Assembly: GCA_002731275.1 (NCBI GenBank)
Contig: PCBK01000133.1
Span: forward strand, 1-64,000
DNA length: 64,000 nt
Source: Deltaproteobacteria bacterium
Lineage (GTDB): Bacteria; Myxococcota_C; UBA6777
Reading direction: 5' to 3'
Positions within the stretch are counted from its first letter, which is position 1. The number at the start of each line of letters is the position of its first letter. The notes below the pieces were generated by a model. It saw nothing but the letters and a program-made list of their open reading frames with translations, had not been told where the DNA came from and did not search any database. Both the position numbers and the translations under genes were made by a program. Shown piece by piece: positions 1 through 10,000 of the stretch.

Positions 1-12
1 GAGACTGCTATT

Positions 13-204
13 TCACTTGCATTGGCAGTTCGTTTTGATGCGTCGTATTGAACGTCGTTCTAGAAAGTAAAGATTGCCATCATTGTCTGCGACGATGTTT
101 CTGGAATATGGGTAGGTGGCTTCTTTGATGGAGCCATCTCGTATTTCTCCTTTTTCATTCTGAATTCTGGGTTGTATCCTTGATTCTTTTTCTTGCCTGT
201 TTTG
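13..204 (-). pseudogene. C-terminal fragment of an NHL-type beta-propeller
   Basis: On the minus strand, 63 codons are open between an in-frame TAA (205-207) and a TGA (13-15). The translation includes NIVADNDGNLYFLE followed by RRSIRRIK, which is the classic NHL-blade pattern (P..IA.D..GNLYF.E....RRI). There is no start codon or ribosome binding site, and the fragment lies directly 3' of the WD40 lipoprotein gene after a G-rich run (about 217-231). It is either a decayed remnant of a propeller gene or the out-of-frame tail of the upstream gene after a homopolymer frameshift. Seen: the reading frame and motif. Inferred: pseudogene status. Confidence 0.4.
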
Positions 205-214
205 TTATCGAGCG

Positions 215-2578
215 TCAGGGGGGTGGGGGGAGGCACCGCCAGACGCGTACAGTGTTTCTTTCTGCGGAAGTGGTTGCAATGACGTCACCACGAAAACTCG
301 TCGAGAAGGGAGGATAATGGGAACCCGGCAACCAATCTATCTTCTTCGATGGATAAGTTGTCGTATGGAGTTGTTCAAGGTTTTCATATTCTACGAGAAC
401 CATTCTACTGTAGGCACCAAATCTACGTATCCTTGGGGCATACTCAGCCAGGAATCCGTCCAGACCGACACCTACCGAAAAAAAGGCAAAAAGTTTTTCG
501 AGTCTCCTCGTGACCAATTTGACACTTTTGTGACCACCAAGCTCCTCCGTTTCGATGGTGAGGGTTCGCCCATTGGGAGCCAGATTATAGACATTCGATT
601 GTGCAGCGTTAAAATGTTTGGAGATGACCTTGTTTGTTGGGAGATCTATGAGCTCTGCTACTTCCTTCCCTTTGAGCCCAGTTCTGAGGTCGTTGCTCAC
701 CTCTTCATATTGTGTATTTGGATGTACCACACGAAGCTGTTTTCCTGTCGTAAGAGACCAGACGTAGATTCCTTTGAGGCTCGATGAGATAGCGACAAAC
801 TCTTTGCCATTCGGATGGAAATGTCCCTGTTTAAGGTCTTTCAGTGCCCATGTGTGCAGCTTCTTGGCGCTTTGCACATCCCACAACTCAATCGTGTCTT
901 TTTTGAAGAGCGCCAACTGTTTTCCGTCTGACTGGAGCTTGACCTTGATTGTGTCGGTTGTTGGAATGTTTGCGAAGTTCTTTTTGGGACTGACCGTCCA
1001 CAATGAGACCTCTTTTTTATCGAGGAGCGCCAACAGCGAACCGTCCGAGGATAGCGAGTGATACTTGATCCGTCTGTTCAGGGAAATCCCTTTGTTGATG
1101 GTATACACTGGTTTTTGAGTCACCAGATCCCACAACGTGATCTTTGACCCCGATGTATCCGAACCAAAGGTTGTGAGCAGCTGCTTTCCATCTGGGCTGA
1201 GATCAGCCGTTCTGGCTTTATCGGGAGCTATGTTTATAGAATGTATGAGTTTTCCCGTGCTGAGCTCCCAAACTTTGAACTCTGAATCCGAGGCCGTGAG
1301 CAGCTTTGTACCGTCGGGTGTTTGGGCAAAGTAATACACAAATCCAGTAATCCCTTTCCCCGAATGGGTTTTCCACATTCGCAATTGCTTGTTCGTTTGG
1401 ATATCGTAAACATACACCTCCGAAAATGAGTCGATGACATCGTAGGATGGAGTGTATTTGAAATCTGTGTGAATCAAGATCAAGTGTTTTCCATTGTTTG
1501 CTGGGAACAACGCTTCCCTAAAAATTTCTCGACCAGGACTGACTTGTGGAAACACGGGCAATGGGAGTTGTTTTTTTGTTTGTAGATCATAGCCTCGGAG
1601 GATTTGTCCAGGCAACTTCAGGTAGAGCTTTTTGGCATCGTTGGACAGATACACCCAGTCCCGCAAATCCTTTCTTCCTTTGGGGGCGACTTTCCCAAGT
1701 TCGAGTTTCGAAAACTTTCGAGTTTGGGTGTTCCACAACGAGACATGGAGTCTTGGGCCAATGGGTTCTTCGAAGTCGATCTGTGACATTTTGGCAAGCA
1801 TCGTGCCATCCCGACTTAAACTCAGATTTCCTATCAAACTCGTGTGGTATTTGCGGCTGTGCGCTTCGAAAGAAGCTGCCTTGATCCTTCCTTTTGTGAC
1901 ATCCCAGGCCAGCATATTGTGAGAAAAATTTGTCGAGTAGAGGGTTTTTCCATCAAATCCAGGTGTGATATCACCTCGATGTATTGGAGACTCCAGCGTT
2001 CTGAGCAGTGTTCCCGTCTTGCGATCCCATACTTTGATTTCATTAGGGTACCTCGGGCTTGTGTAGAAATAGTGCCCCTTTGGATCAAATCGAAGGTAAA
2101 GTATGTCGGCATAGTGGTTTTGGTCATTCTTTTTCGGAAAGGTCTCGACATGAACACACTCTGGTTTTATGCAGGATTCATCGATGTCACCGTCGCAATC
2201 GTCGTTGATCCCATTGCAAATCTCGGGTTTGGGGGGGTTTTGAGGAACACAAGGAGGCCCCCAGTTCTTGTAATTTTCGTCGAAGAACGTCCGTTTTTCG
2301 GGTTTCGGTTCGTGCGTATCGGGGGAGATCGTCTCCGAGGAGTCTGGTCGTTCGGAAGCATCAGGTTGCTCAGGAGGACCAGCATCGAGTTTCTCAAAGA
2401 CAGGCTCGGTCTTGGGCTCTACGACTTTTTCGCGTGCAGGTTCAGGTTTGGTTGAAGTATCAGGTTCGAGAGCATGTTTTTCGGAGGTGAGTTCTTGTGA
2501 GGGTTCGAATTGAGAGGGAGGTGAAGTGCATCCCCAAAATACAAAACCACAAAGCAATGCAAGAAGTATATTTCTCAT
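215..2578 (-). CDS. WD40-repeat lipoprotein with MopE-like Cys/Asp motif
   Basis: 787 aa. The start at 2578 is preferred because GAGG lies 5 nt before ATG and the product then begins with a typical signal sequence ending at Cys17 (lipoprotein). Residues about 20-110 are acidic, Pro/Glu-rich linker. A CNGINDDCDGDIDESC segment follows, resembling the MopE-type metal-binding motif common in Myxococcota secreted proteins. The rest (about 150-780) is a series of WD40-like blades with recurring signatures such as VWDRKTG, AWDVTKG, VWELSTG, LWDLVTQ, LWDVQSA, VWSLTTG and a last VRVW. Probably an envelope-anchored propeller scaffold; no catalytic residues are visible. The gene ends in a C-rich codon run just before the NHL fragment, so a frameshift at the end is possible. 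Confidence 0.85.
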   Translation of the reverse strand: MRNILLALLCGFVFWGCTSPPSQFEPSQELTSEKHALEPDTSTKPEPAREKVVEPKTEPVFEKLDAGPPEQPDASERPDSSETISPDTHEPKPEKRTFFDENYKNWGPPCVPQNPPKPEICNGINDDCDGDIDESCIKPECVHVETFPKKNDQNHYADILYLRFDPKGHYFYTSPRYPNEIKVWDRKTGTLLRTLESPIHRGDITPGFDGKTLYSTNFSHNMLAWDVTKGRIKAASFEAHSRKYHTSLIGNLSLSRDGTMLAKMSQIDFEEPIGPRLHVSLWNTQTRKFSKLELGKVAPKGRKDLRDWVYLSNDAKKLYLKLPGQILRGYDLQTKKQLPLPVFPQVSPGREIFREALFPANNGKHLILIHTDFKYTPSYDVIDSFSEVYVYDIQTNKQLRMWKTHSGKGITGFVYYFAQTPDGTKLLTASDSEFKVWELSTGKLIHSINIAPDKARTADLSPDGKQLLTTFGSDTSGSKITLWDLVTQKPVYTINKGISLNRRIKYHSLSSDGSLLALLDKKEVSLWTVSPKKNFANIPTTDTIKVKLQSDGKQLALFKKDTIELWDVQSAKKLHTWALKDLKQGHFHPNGKEFVAISSSLKGIYVWSLTTGKQLRVVHPNTQYEEVSNDLRTGLKGKEVAELIDLPTNKVISKHFNAAQSNVYNLAPNGRTLTIETEELGGHKSVKLVTRRLEKLFAFFSVGVGLDGFLAEYAPRIRRFGAYSRMVLVEYENLEQLHTTTYPSKKIDWLPGSHYPPFSTSFRGDVIATTSAERNTVRVWRCLPPPP

Positions 2579-2703
2579 GATGTCCTCACGTTTCCTTGTT
2601 TGTCGAACTTTGCTTTTGTGCATTTCACCAAGTTATTCATTTTGAGAGGGAAAACTGTACGGTGATGTCTGAAAAACATCTCTCTATGGAGAAGCCTTGA
2701 CAT

Positions 2704-2906
2704 TCATTCCTGTTTCAACCTTTTTTGTTTGAGATACACCCATTTCTTTTTGGCAGAGTTGTAGTATGCAAAGTACCAAATGTCAGGCACATACACAAGT
2801 TTTCCGGATTTTGGGCTGGCTGATTCTCCGCTCCGAAGGGCTGCATTGCTTCTCAATCCAATGTTGTTCACCGATGTGTAGGAGAAGCTGTTTTTGTTCG
2901 GAGCGA
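2704..2906 (-). other. Possible degenerate coding remnant and palindromic repeat
   Basis: In the 397-base gap between the WD40 gene start and the cytochrome gene stop, the minus strand has an open frame ending at TGA (2704-2706). Its tail reads like protein (SGKLVYVPDIWYFAYYNS, then KKKWVYLKQKR), but there is no start or ribosome binding site. Next to it (about 2895-2950) is a GC-rich stretch with the hairpin CGGGC-GAA-GCCCG that resembles a dispersed intergenic repeat. I read it as the 3' remnant of a lost gene interrupted by repeat sequence; it could also be chance. Confidence 0.22.
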
Positions 2907-2975
2907 AGCGCAGGTCATGGAGGGGGAGCTGGCGGGCGAAGCCCGTCTGAGGGGGGTCTTACAGCAGCCTTCGTC

Positions 2976-4487
2976 CTAATAGTCGCGTAAATGAAGTGGT
3001 TTGTGTTGTTCTTGTTGGGATGCTTTGATGAGCTCGTGAAGGTTCAGCCTTGTGCGTTGTTGTGTCTCAAGTTCTATATCTTCCTGATGGATCAGCGTTG
3101 CGTGTGGGTAGTACTTGCCGATATGTTTGACATAATAAGATGCTTTTTTGAGCCACTTATCAGAAGGTGTTGCATGTTTTTTCATATAGCGAGATGTCTT
3201 CGTGCTGAGTCTCACATGATACGCTTTTACGCGGACAATGTGCCCCTTGAGCTGTTTTGGAAGCGTAAGGGTCGTCGTCCAGGTGCGTGTCTCATCTGCT
3301 TTGAGTCGATTGTCCGCGATCTTTTTGGCTTGTGGTTCCCACTTCCAGGTCTGCCCGATACGATACGTTTTGCGAAGCAGTCTCTTTTGCTTTGCTGTGT
3401 AGAGGCTGACATCGATAAGTAAAAAGCGTTCAGGGTCTGCTGTCGGGAGCCAGTGTCCTGCGCTCGCGTTGTGGAGCCTGATAGAGAAGGTCGCCTCGCT
3501 TCCTGGTGTCAGCGTCTTTGGAAGCGTGGTGTGTACCTTGAGAGATGGTTTGTAGCCACGTTGAAGGAGCGTTTTGTACCCTTTGTACCATTTGGGAATC
3601 CCCCCACCCACCCAGTGATGTCGATGACTCAATCGTTTGGGGAGATGTGTCATCGAAGGGACAAGGCGACGTTGTTTGGTCGGCATATGGCAATCGACAC
3701 AATCTTTCTTCCCATCGTATTTGCTTTGGGAGTGTTCTTTTTTGGTGTGGAACCAGCACACGAGATGGCGTGTAAGGCGTTTGCCTTGTGGGTTGTGACA
3801 TCGCAAACAGACATTGCGCAAGGACGCCTTGTCTTTTTTGATCGGGTGTGGGGCGTACTTGCTTCCAATGGCACCAATGATAACACTCTCGCCCTTTTTG
3901 TCGCGGCGGATATGACAGGTTGCGCAGGTGATCGCTTCTTTTTGTAGCTCTTTGTCGAAGCCTGGATTGGGTGTGAGAACCGGCTTGAGGACATTGTTGT
4001 CGTAGAGACCTGTGACGATGTACGCGCGTTGGTTTTGTACGGGAGCGTGGCAATTGAGACATAACCACGTTGGGGAGCTTGGTTTGGCCAGCTCTGTCTG
4101 GTACTGAATGTCAGCGAGCGCAGAGGCATGTGTGGATTGGGACCACTCTTTGTAGATGTCCGTGTGGCAGGCCGCGCACTGTTTGGCCCGGACACCGCCG
4201 ACGCCCTTCACAGGTTTGATCTGCGGGAGAATAAAGGCGAAGGTTTGTTTGGCCGCGAAGCGTTTGGAGAGTGGTGTGATGGAGGGCTTGTTTGGGACTT
4301 TGAGGCGAGGTGTCGTCGAGGTCTTTGAAGAGGTCGATGTTGTTGTGTTCGGTAGGGTCGTATGTGTATTGAGTTTGTGGGAGAGCTGTGTCGATGTTGT
4401 GGGGGCACGGTGACAACATAAGAGCGTGACGGAGAGCACGAGTGAGATGAGCAAGATGAATGTTGTTTTGTACCGTGTGTTTGCCAA
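2976..4487 (-). CDS. Pentahaem cytochrome c lipoprotein
   Basis: 503 aa. It starts at TTG, but with AAGGAG 7 nt upstream and no usable ATG, so the start is well supported. A hydrophobic signal ends LLCCH, suggesting a lipoprotein. After a Thr/Pro-rich linker come five haem-binding CXXCH motifs: CAACH, CLNCH, CATCH, CLRCH and CVDCH. The first sits in a context (KQCAACHTDIYKEWSQSTHA) typical of cytochrome c554-type multihaem proteins, where substrate or partner electron transfer occurs in the periplasm. Residues about 300-500 carry no haem motif and look like a beta-rich accessory domain. The electron partner is unknown; the dihaem lipoprotein at 14971-15720 is a separate unit. Confidence 0.85.
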   Translation of the reverse strand: MANTRYKTTFILLISLVLSVTLLCCHRAPTTSTQLSHKLNTHTTLPNTTTSTSSKTSTTPRLKVPNKPSITPLSKRFAAKQTFAFILPQIKPVKGVGGVRAKQCAACHTDIYKEWSQSTHASALADIQYQTELAKPSSPTWLCLNCHAPVQNQRAYIVTGLYDNNVLKPVLTPNPGFDKELQKEAITCATCHIRRDKKGESVIIGAIGSKYAPHPIKKDKASLRNVCLRCHNPQGKRLTRHLVCWFHTKKEHSQSKYDGKKDCVDCHMPTKQRRLVPSMTHLPKRLSHRHHWVGGGIPKWYKGYKTLLQRGYKPSLKVHTTLPKTLTPGSEATFSIRLHNASAGHWLPTADPERFLLIDVSLYTAKQKRLLRKTYRIGQTWKWEPQAKKIADNRLKADETRTWTTTLTLPKQLKGHIVRVKAYHVRLSTKTSRYMKKHATPSDKWLKKASYYVKHIGKYYPHATLIHQEDIELETQQRTRLNLHELIKASQQEQHKPLHLRDY

Positions 4488-4685
4488 CGCGTCGCTCCTT
4501 CGATGATAACGTCTTAGCCCTGAATCACTGTTGTCTCTTTCTTGGACTGTCCTCTGAGAGTCGCAAGCCCGAGAGTATGTCCCTGTAGAGACACAAAGTC
4601 CAGTATGGACTCATCGAGAGGTTGTCGTAGGGGATGATGACAGCGTTACACTTCTGAAGCGAGGGGGAGCATGATGGGGTGGTCG

Positions 4686-5012
4686 TCAGGGAGCCTGGAC
4701 ACAGACTTTGTCACTACAGACTGTTTTGACTTCTTGGCATGGAGCGCAGTGGAGGACTTCGTTGACACAGTTCTGAAGTTTGGCATTACGTGCATCAGAG
4801 AAGGACGCCAGGGCGTTGGTGTTGATGAACTCCATTGTACAACTGCATCCACAAACATCACCAACGATGACAGCGACACAGTCTTCATCTTTGGTGCATG
4901 ATTTGTCGTAGTCTTTTGTCGTGATCACAGTGTCCGTGCCGATAGGCACACAGGCATATAGGCTGAGACTTGTGATAAACGCGAACAGGAGCCATTTTGA
5001 GATCTTCAACAT
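4686..5012 (-). CDS. Small Cys-rich lipoprotein
   Basis: 108 aa with SD GAGGAA 6 nt before ATG. An N-terminal hydrophobic stretch ends LSLYAC, a lipobox-like site. The mature part has about ten cysteines, including SCTKDEDCVAV and CGCSC, a pattern seen in small secreted disulfide-rich proteins of Myxococcota. No enzymatic motif is seen. It is transcribed away from the lipoprotein gene at 5200, so the 187 bp between them probably hold two divergent promoters. Function unknown. Confidence 0.7.
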   Translation of the reverse strand: MLKISKWLLFAFITSLSLYACVPIGTDTVITTKDYDKSCTKDEDCVAVIVGDVCGCSCTMEFINTNALASFSDARNAKLQNCVNEVLHCAPCQEVKTVCSDKVCVQAP

Positions 5013-5199
5013 ATTCTTTCCTCTACATCAATGTGGGAGTTACTTTCATCACTCAGGCCGAGAATGTAAACAACTTGTGACTTTTTGTCGAGATAAGTTT
5101 GTATCTTTCTCGTCTGTGACTTGCCAAGACTGTATCATGTGATATCCTATTTTTTTCGCGACATGCTGAGATTCTGGCTTTGATGATGAGGTGAGATTC

Positions 5200-5946
5200 A
5201 TGAAGAAAGTGACGATGCCACGATGGAAATGGTTGCTCGCAAGTGGACTGTTGTTGTGTTTGGCTGGTTGTCCAAGTGCGGCGCGTTTGCAGGACAACTT
5301 TCGGAAGGTACATATCGGATGGATGGGCAAGACGGCTTCAGTCCTTGACGCCTGGGTCCGGGCCGAGAAGGTCGATCTCTCTTGGGTCAAGGCCTTGCCT
5401 GACTGTCCATGTACGATCAAGGTCTCAGGCAACAACTGTGTGCAAAAAGACGTCCCCTTTGACACAGCCGAATATCGGTGCTCCTACCAATCAGGGACAT
5501 TGAAGTTCTATCACCCAGGTGCTGAGTTTGAGCTGCGTCAATCCAAACCCTCCAAAAAGCAAAAGGATACAGGGCTCACCAAGATTGGTCAGCAGTGTAC
5601 TTACGGACGTCGCAAAAAAGGAGACACTGTCGCCTATTTGATCACCGAAGGACCAGCCGCTGGAACTGTCGACAAATTTGGTGCCATGCTTGGGGGGATG
5701 TTCCTCCACCGCGACGCAGATGTCGACTCGTTTTGTCTCGCGCTCAAGTGCTCCAAAAACACCTTCAATCAATGTGTCGAACAATACCTCTCTGTACGTC
5801 CTGTCAACAAAGGCAAGTCGTGCAAGCCCTTTGACCCATATGGACCTGCCGGTGGTAAGAGCGCTGACGCAAACAAAAATGGTATCCCCGACAAGTGGGA
5901 GAAGGTGCGCTACGATCCCTCCGTTGCGTTTACAACCTGCCAATAA
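5200..5946 (+). CDS. Cys-containing lipoprotein of unknown function
   Basis: 248 aa. ATG at 5200 is chosen over GTG at 5191 because GAGGTGA lies directly upstream of it. The N terminus is a signal peptide ending LCLAGC (lipobox, Cys near residue 24). The rest has some twelve cysteines, probably in disulfides, and ends in a segment (SADANKNGIPDKWEKV) resembling the D-x-N-x-D-GIPD type of calcium-binding or thrombospondin-3-like loop. No family was recognised. It probably sits in the outer membrane facing the periplasm. Confidence 0.65.
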   Translation: MKKVTMPRWKWLLASGLLLCLAGCPSAARLQDNFRKVHIGWMGKTASVLDAWVRAEKVDLSWVKALPDCPCTIKVSGNNCVQKDVPFDTAEYRCSYQSGTLKFYHPGAEFELRQSKPSKKQKDTGLTKIGQQCTYGRRKKGDTVAYLITEGPAAGTVDKFGAMLGGMFLHRDADVDSFCLALKCSKNTFNQCVEQYLSVRPVNKGKSCKPFDPYGPAGGKSADANKNGIPDKWEKVRYDPSVAFTTCQ

Positions 5947-6134
5947 CCAGATCCCCTCAATATGTGACATTGTTGTGATTTCCCATGAAACCACTTGTTG
6001 TCTCCGTCTGTCTTGACATACTTGATCGTTGTGGTGATGTTGATCGCCATAACTTTTCTTTTCACGTGTGCGACAGACTCCGGGAGCTGGCGTGATGTTT
6101 GTGGTACAGGTGCCTTTATCTGTGGAGCAAAGGG

Positions 6135-6653
6135 ATGATTCGGAATTGGCTATCTTCTTTATATGAGCGCGTATCCCCCTCTCAACCTTTCGATGCCATT
6201 GATGGCCTGGATGAACCTGACTTGCTCTGGTGGCTGCTCAAAGGAAAGCTCGCAGGTATGGCCAAGCCCCTGGAGCGCGAACTCGAACCCCTCTATCAGA
6301 TCGGGTTTCGCGGGATTGTCTGTCTGCTCAAAGATCCTGAACTCGTCCATATGTACAAAAGGCACGGCTACGAAGCTCTCTCACTGCCTGTTGATGATGG
6401 CACAGCCCCCACGATCGCACAAACCAAAGAGTTCGTCTCCTTCACCGATGAGCACATGAAAGACAAAGGCGCTGTCCTTGTCCACTGTCAAGCCGGTTGG
6501 GGTCGGACTGGCACACTCCTCGCCGCCTATCTGATCGCCCACGGTGACGCTCCCTTCGATGCCATTGATAAAGTCCGCTACGCCCAATCCAACGCAATCA
6601 CCACAAACGCCCAAGAAAACTTCTTGCTACACATGCCCGCCTCCTACGCCTGA
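6135..6653 (+). CDS. Dual-specificity/PTP-type phosphatase
   Basis: 172 aa from ATG 6135, with GGAG 7 nt upstream; an upstream in-frame TTG (6099) lacks a ribosome site. The signature loop VHCQAGWGRTG (consensus HCxxGxGRTG) holds the nucleophilic Cys and phosphate-binding Arg, and the preceding LPVDDGTAPT supplies the usual general-acid Asp region. The length and the absence of a signal peptide indicate a small cytoplasmic cysteine phosphatase of the DSP/PTP superfamily. Substrate (phosphoprotein, phosphoinositide or nucleotide) is not predictable. A repeat cluster begins just after its stop. Confidence 0.85.
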   Translation: MIRNWLSSLYERVSPSQPFDAIDGLDEPDLLWWLLKGKLAGMAKPLERELEPLYQIGFRGIVCLLKDPELVHMYKRHGYEALSLPVDDGTAPTIAQTKEFVSFTDEHMKDKGAVLVHCQAGWGRTGTLLAAYLIAHGDAPFDAIDKVRYAQSNAITTNAQENFLLHMPASYA

Positions 6654-6674
6654 TGGTCTGGTTTTTCATGAGGA

Positions 6675-7058
6675 GCAGGCAGAGACCACCCACAGGGGAC
6701 GTGTAGGGCACATAGGGTACATAGGGCAAGTTGCCACTTGCCCATACAGGGGGCTGCCGCTTGCCCTCACTGGGGCTGCCGACTGGGGGCTGCCGCTTGC
6801 CACTACTGGGGCATCCACAGAGGACACATAGGGCACATCGGGCAAGTTGCCACTTGCTTGGGGCAAGTTTCCACTTGCCCTTACTTACTTGGGGCAAGTT
6901 TCCACTTGCCCTTACTGGGGGCTGCCACGTGCCACTACTGGGGACCACCGACTGGGGGCTGCCGCTTGCCACTACTGGGACATCCACAGGGGACACATAG
7001 GGCAAGTTGCCACTTGCCCTTACTGGGGGCCACTGACTGGGCTGGCTGCCACGTGTCA
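6675..7058. repeat. Cluster of GGGCAAGT/ACTTGCCC hairpin repeats
   Basis: The roughly 400 bases between the phosphatase and the RNAP-like gene hold no gene. They contain several degenerate copies of an 8-bp inverted repeat (GGGCAAGT, loop TGCC, ACTTGCCC), interspersed with the related phrases CTGGGGGCTGCCGCTTGCC and GGGACACATAGG. Spacing is irregular and some copies have lost an arm. It resembles a REP/BIME-like cluster. Both neighbours converge on it, so it may act in termination or mRNA stability, but no T-tract follows the hairpins. Confidence 0.7.
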
Positions 7059-7059
7059 C

Positions 7060-10000
7060 TTACAGGTATATCTTTTCTTTTGTGCTCTCTATCTTCGATG
7101 CTTCACCACGCAAGGCGATCTCCAAAAGCCTCTCCACACCCTGTTTGGACGATAGTGACGAGAGAAAGTGGCCTTGTCGCAGCGCGATGTCTTTTACGCT
7201 CATCAACGTCTCTCTCCACACCGCAGGACAACCCCCCATAGCCGCCTGATCCTTAGAAGCCCTTTGGATGGCTTGGGCTGTGACGACTTCCTTTGGATGG
7301 TACATCGTATCGCCACTTTCCACGACCTCAACGAGAGAGAAGAGCTGTCTTAAGATACATTCGAGATAGAGATCTTGAAGAACGCAATTGTTATACGTAA
7401 AGACCCGTTGCATTCGATTGAGGTACTCTGTGAGAAAGCGCGCCTTTCCTTTCGCTTCGAGCGATGAATAGGCGGAGTATAGACCTGTTGTGAGCGCTTC
7501 ACCTTGCTGGACAAAGGCACCATGTGGAAAAAGTGGGGAGGATTTTCTTGGGATACGAATGGAGGTCGCGCGTCCGTCTTGTTCAACAAGCTCGAAGATG
7601 TCGTGATGTTGTGTGCTTCGGCAAAATCGCCACTCACCAGAGACAGGGGCGAGGAGCGCTGCGTCAGGGGAAGACGCTGGAGAGAGCCACTTCTGTGCGG
7701 AGGTCATCGGATGTGTGTAATGTGCATTGGGTTGTTCATCCGTGTCCGGAAGTGTCGCCAACACATCACCATTTGTGAGCTGCGCTCCATCCTGTACGTA
7801 AAGAGTGTAGCCCTCGAAGAGTAGGTAGTCTCGTTGTGTGTTGTCCTCGAAGGACAAGCGTATCTTGGGCAGGGGGTGTCGGCCTGAGACTTTGTAGAGC
7901 GCCAGACCTGTTTCGGGATCGATGGACTCTTGTAGATTGTCTCCGACGATACAATCGACCAATGAGACCGTTGCGCGTGTGCCTTCTGGTATGTTTGCGC
8001 TGAGTGTGTGTTCGGTATATCGGACCTGTTGATGAAGTCTCTCGCCGATGTCAGGTCTTGTGAGCCCCAGACAAGTCTTCAGATATGTTTGTGCTGCCCT
8101 GTGTCCTATCTGCGAATCGTCTCCCACAGGAGCGCAATATCGACAGATTCCTTCTTTGGCGTCGCATGTCAGCGGTGAGCGTATCTTGAAGCGCTGTATA
8201 CCTGATTGTTCTAGACGCTTGAGCGTCAAAGCTGTCAGTCGTTCACCTGCGCTGGCGAGGCACACTCCCATATCATCGATAATATCCTCTGCACAGCGTC
8301 TCCCTTGTACGCGCTCTACAAAGGATGTCTGTGTGGGGAAATGGACGTGGACATTCGCGTATTCGACGTCAATCCCCGCAGCGGTGCCACAATCCTCTTC
8401 GCCAAAGTGAAGTGGCTCCAAAGCTGTAAAGAGCGAGGAGACAAGCTCCATGTATGCCTGATGTTGTTGTTCTTTGTGTGTGAGTTGGAGTCTTCGTTCG
8501 TGTGCCAACAGACTCTTTTCGGTGGGTCGTAATCCTTGAAGCAGGTGTTTTGTGACAGGTAGATCGACGTGATACTCGCTCTGTGGGGGGATGTGTGTAC
8601 ACATGATGAGCAGGTCCCGCCACGGGTATGCTGAAGAGGTACCGTGAAGAGAGAGCAGCAACCCCAATCGCCACGTCCCTGGCGCAGAGAAGTCGATCGT
8701 CTCCGTGTATTGATGGACGAGTTGGGCGTGACATTGTGTTGTGTGGTGGGACCAGATATCTAAGTATTTGGATGTGTATTCTTGCTCTGTGATCAGGGCT
8801 TCTTTTTGTTGTTGCTTAAGCTCGATCAGGGCGTTTTGTGTGTTTTCGTGTTGTTGTGTATAAGCCTCTGGTAGAGACAGATCTTGTAGGCCAAGAGAGA
8901 AGGCCGAACGACTCCACGCTGTGATGGCGATGTGGTATAGCTCTGTAATGAACGCCGAGAGCGCGTCTTCTGTGAGCGTTGAGTGTGCTACTGTGAGCCA
9001 TTCTGAGACGTGTCTTTTGATGTGACGCATCGACGCACAATGAGACCACATCGGAAGGTCGGCAAGTGAGATGACTTGTTTATAGGGGGTCCACAGTTCC
9101 ATCAACAGAAGGCGGCCAACAGTCGTCACATAGTCATCTGTTTCTTGCTCGGGCAGACCGATAGAAGGATGGTAGGGCGGCTCCTGTTTGAGGTGCACAC
9201 GTCTGTGAAGAGATAGCTGTCCATGTTCATAGGCGTACAGGGCTTGTTTGTGATGTGTGTACATCACAGGTGGTCGTGGATCGAGCGCTGCTGTGAGATA
9301 GGCGAGGCTGGTGAACAGGTCTGTCTGATCGTCCCAGCGCAATGTCCGGTCTGATTGTGACCATAGTTGTTGAATGGGCGAGCATTGTGTGCGAGCTTCT
9401 TGTTGTGCCTGTGACGAGGAAGGCATATGGATATATAGATATTCAATCTCTTCGGGTTCATGGAGGAGCGCGGCTGTGAGGGGATGAAGTCGAAGCTGAT
9501 GTCCTTCACATAAGCTCGGACGCAGCGCGATGGGGGTCGTTGTCGCTGTGTGTGTGGTCGATTGTATGAGGATGACGCGCTCTTGCAGCCACGCTTCGAG
9601 TGTGGACCACTCCTGTGGAGAAGAGGCTGACCATGAGGGGGCTTGTGGGTGGTGTTGTTCGTACAGTGTGGCGGCGACCTGTACGGGGAGACCACATGTG
9701 GTAAGTGAGTAAGAGGGCGAGGCGATGAAGCCGATGGACAACAGCGCGCGTGTCTCTTTCTGTGAGGATTCTGGGCTGCTGTATCGTTGTAAGAGGTCAG
9801 TGAGAGAGATGAGCGGTCTCTTCGATTTGTCGACGAGTGTGTGTTTGCAGCGTGCGTTGTCAAAGAGGGCGTCGCAGGCTTCTTGGAGCATACGCTGCTC
9901 GTTGCGGATAATAATCTCCGGCGCGTTGAGCTCGATCAGTCTCTTGAGGCGGTTGTTTCTATTGAGAAGGCGTCGATACAGATCATTTGTGCTGAGTAAC

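Noticed and set aside
1844-2455. Plus-strand open frame of 203 codons
   Set aside because: Antisense of the WD40 lipoprotein gene without ribosome site or domain.
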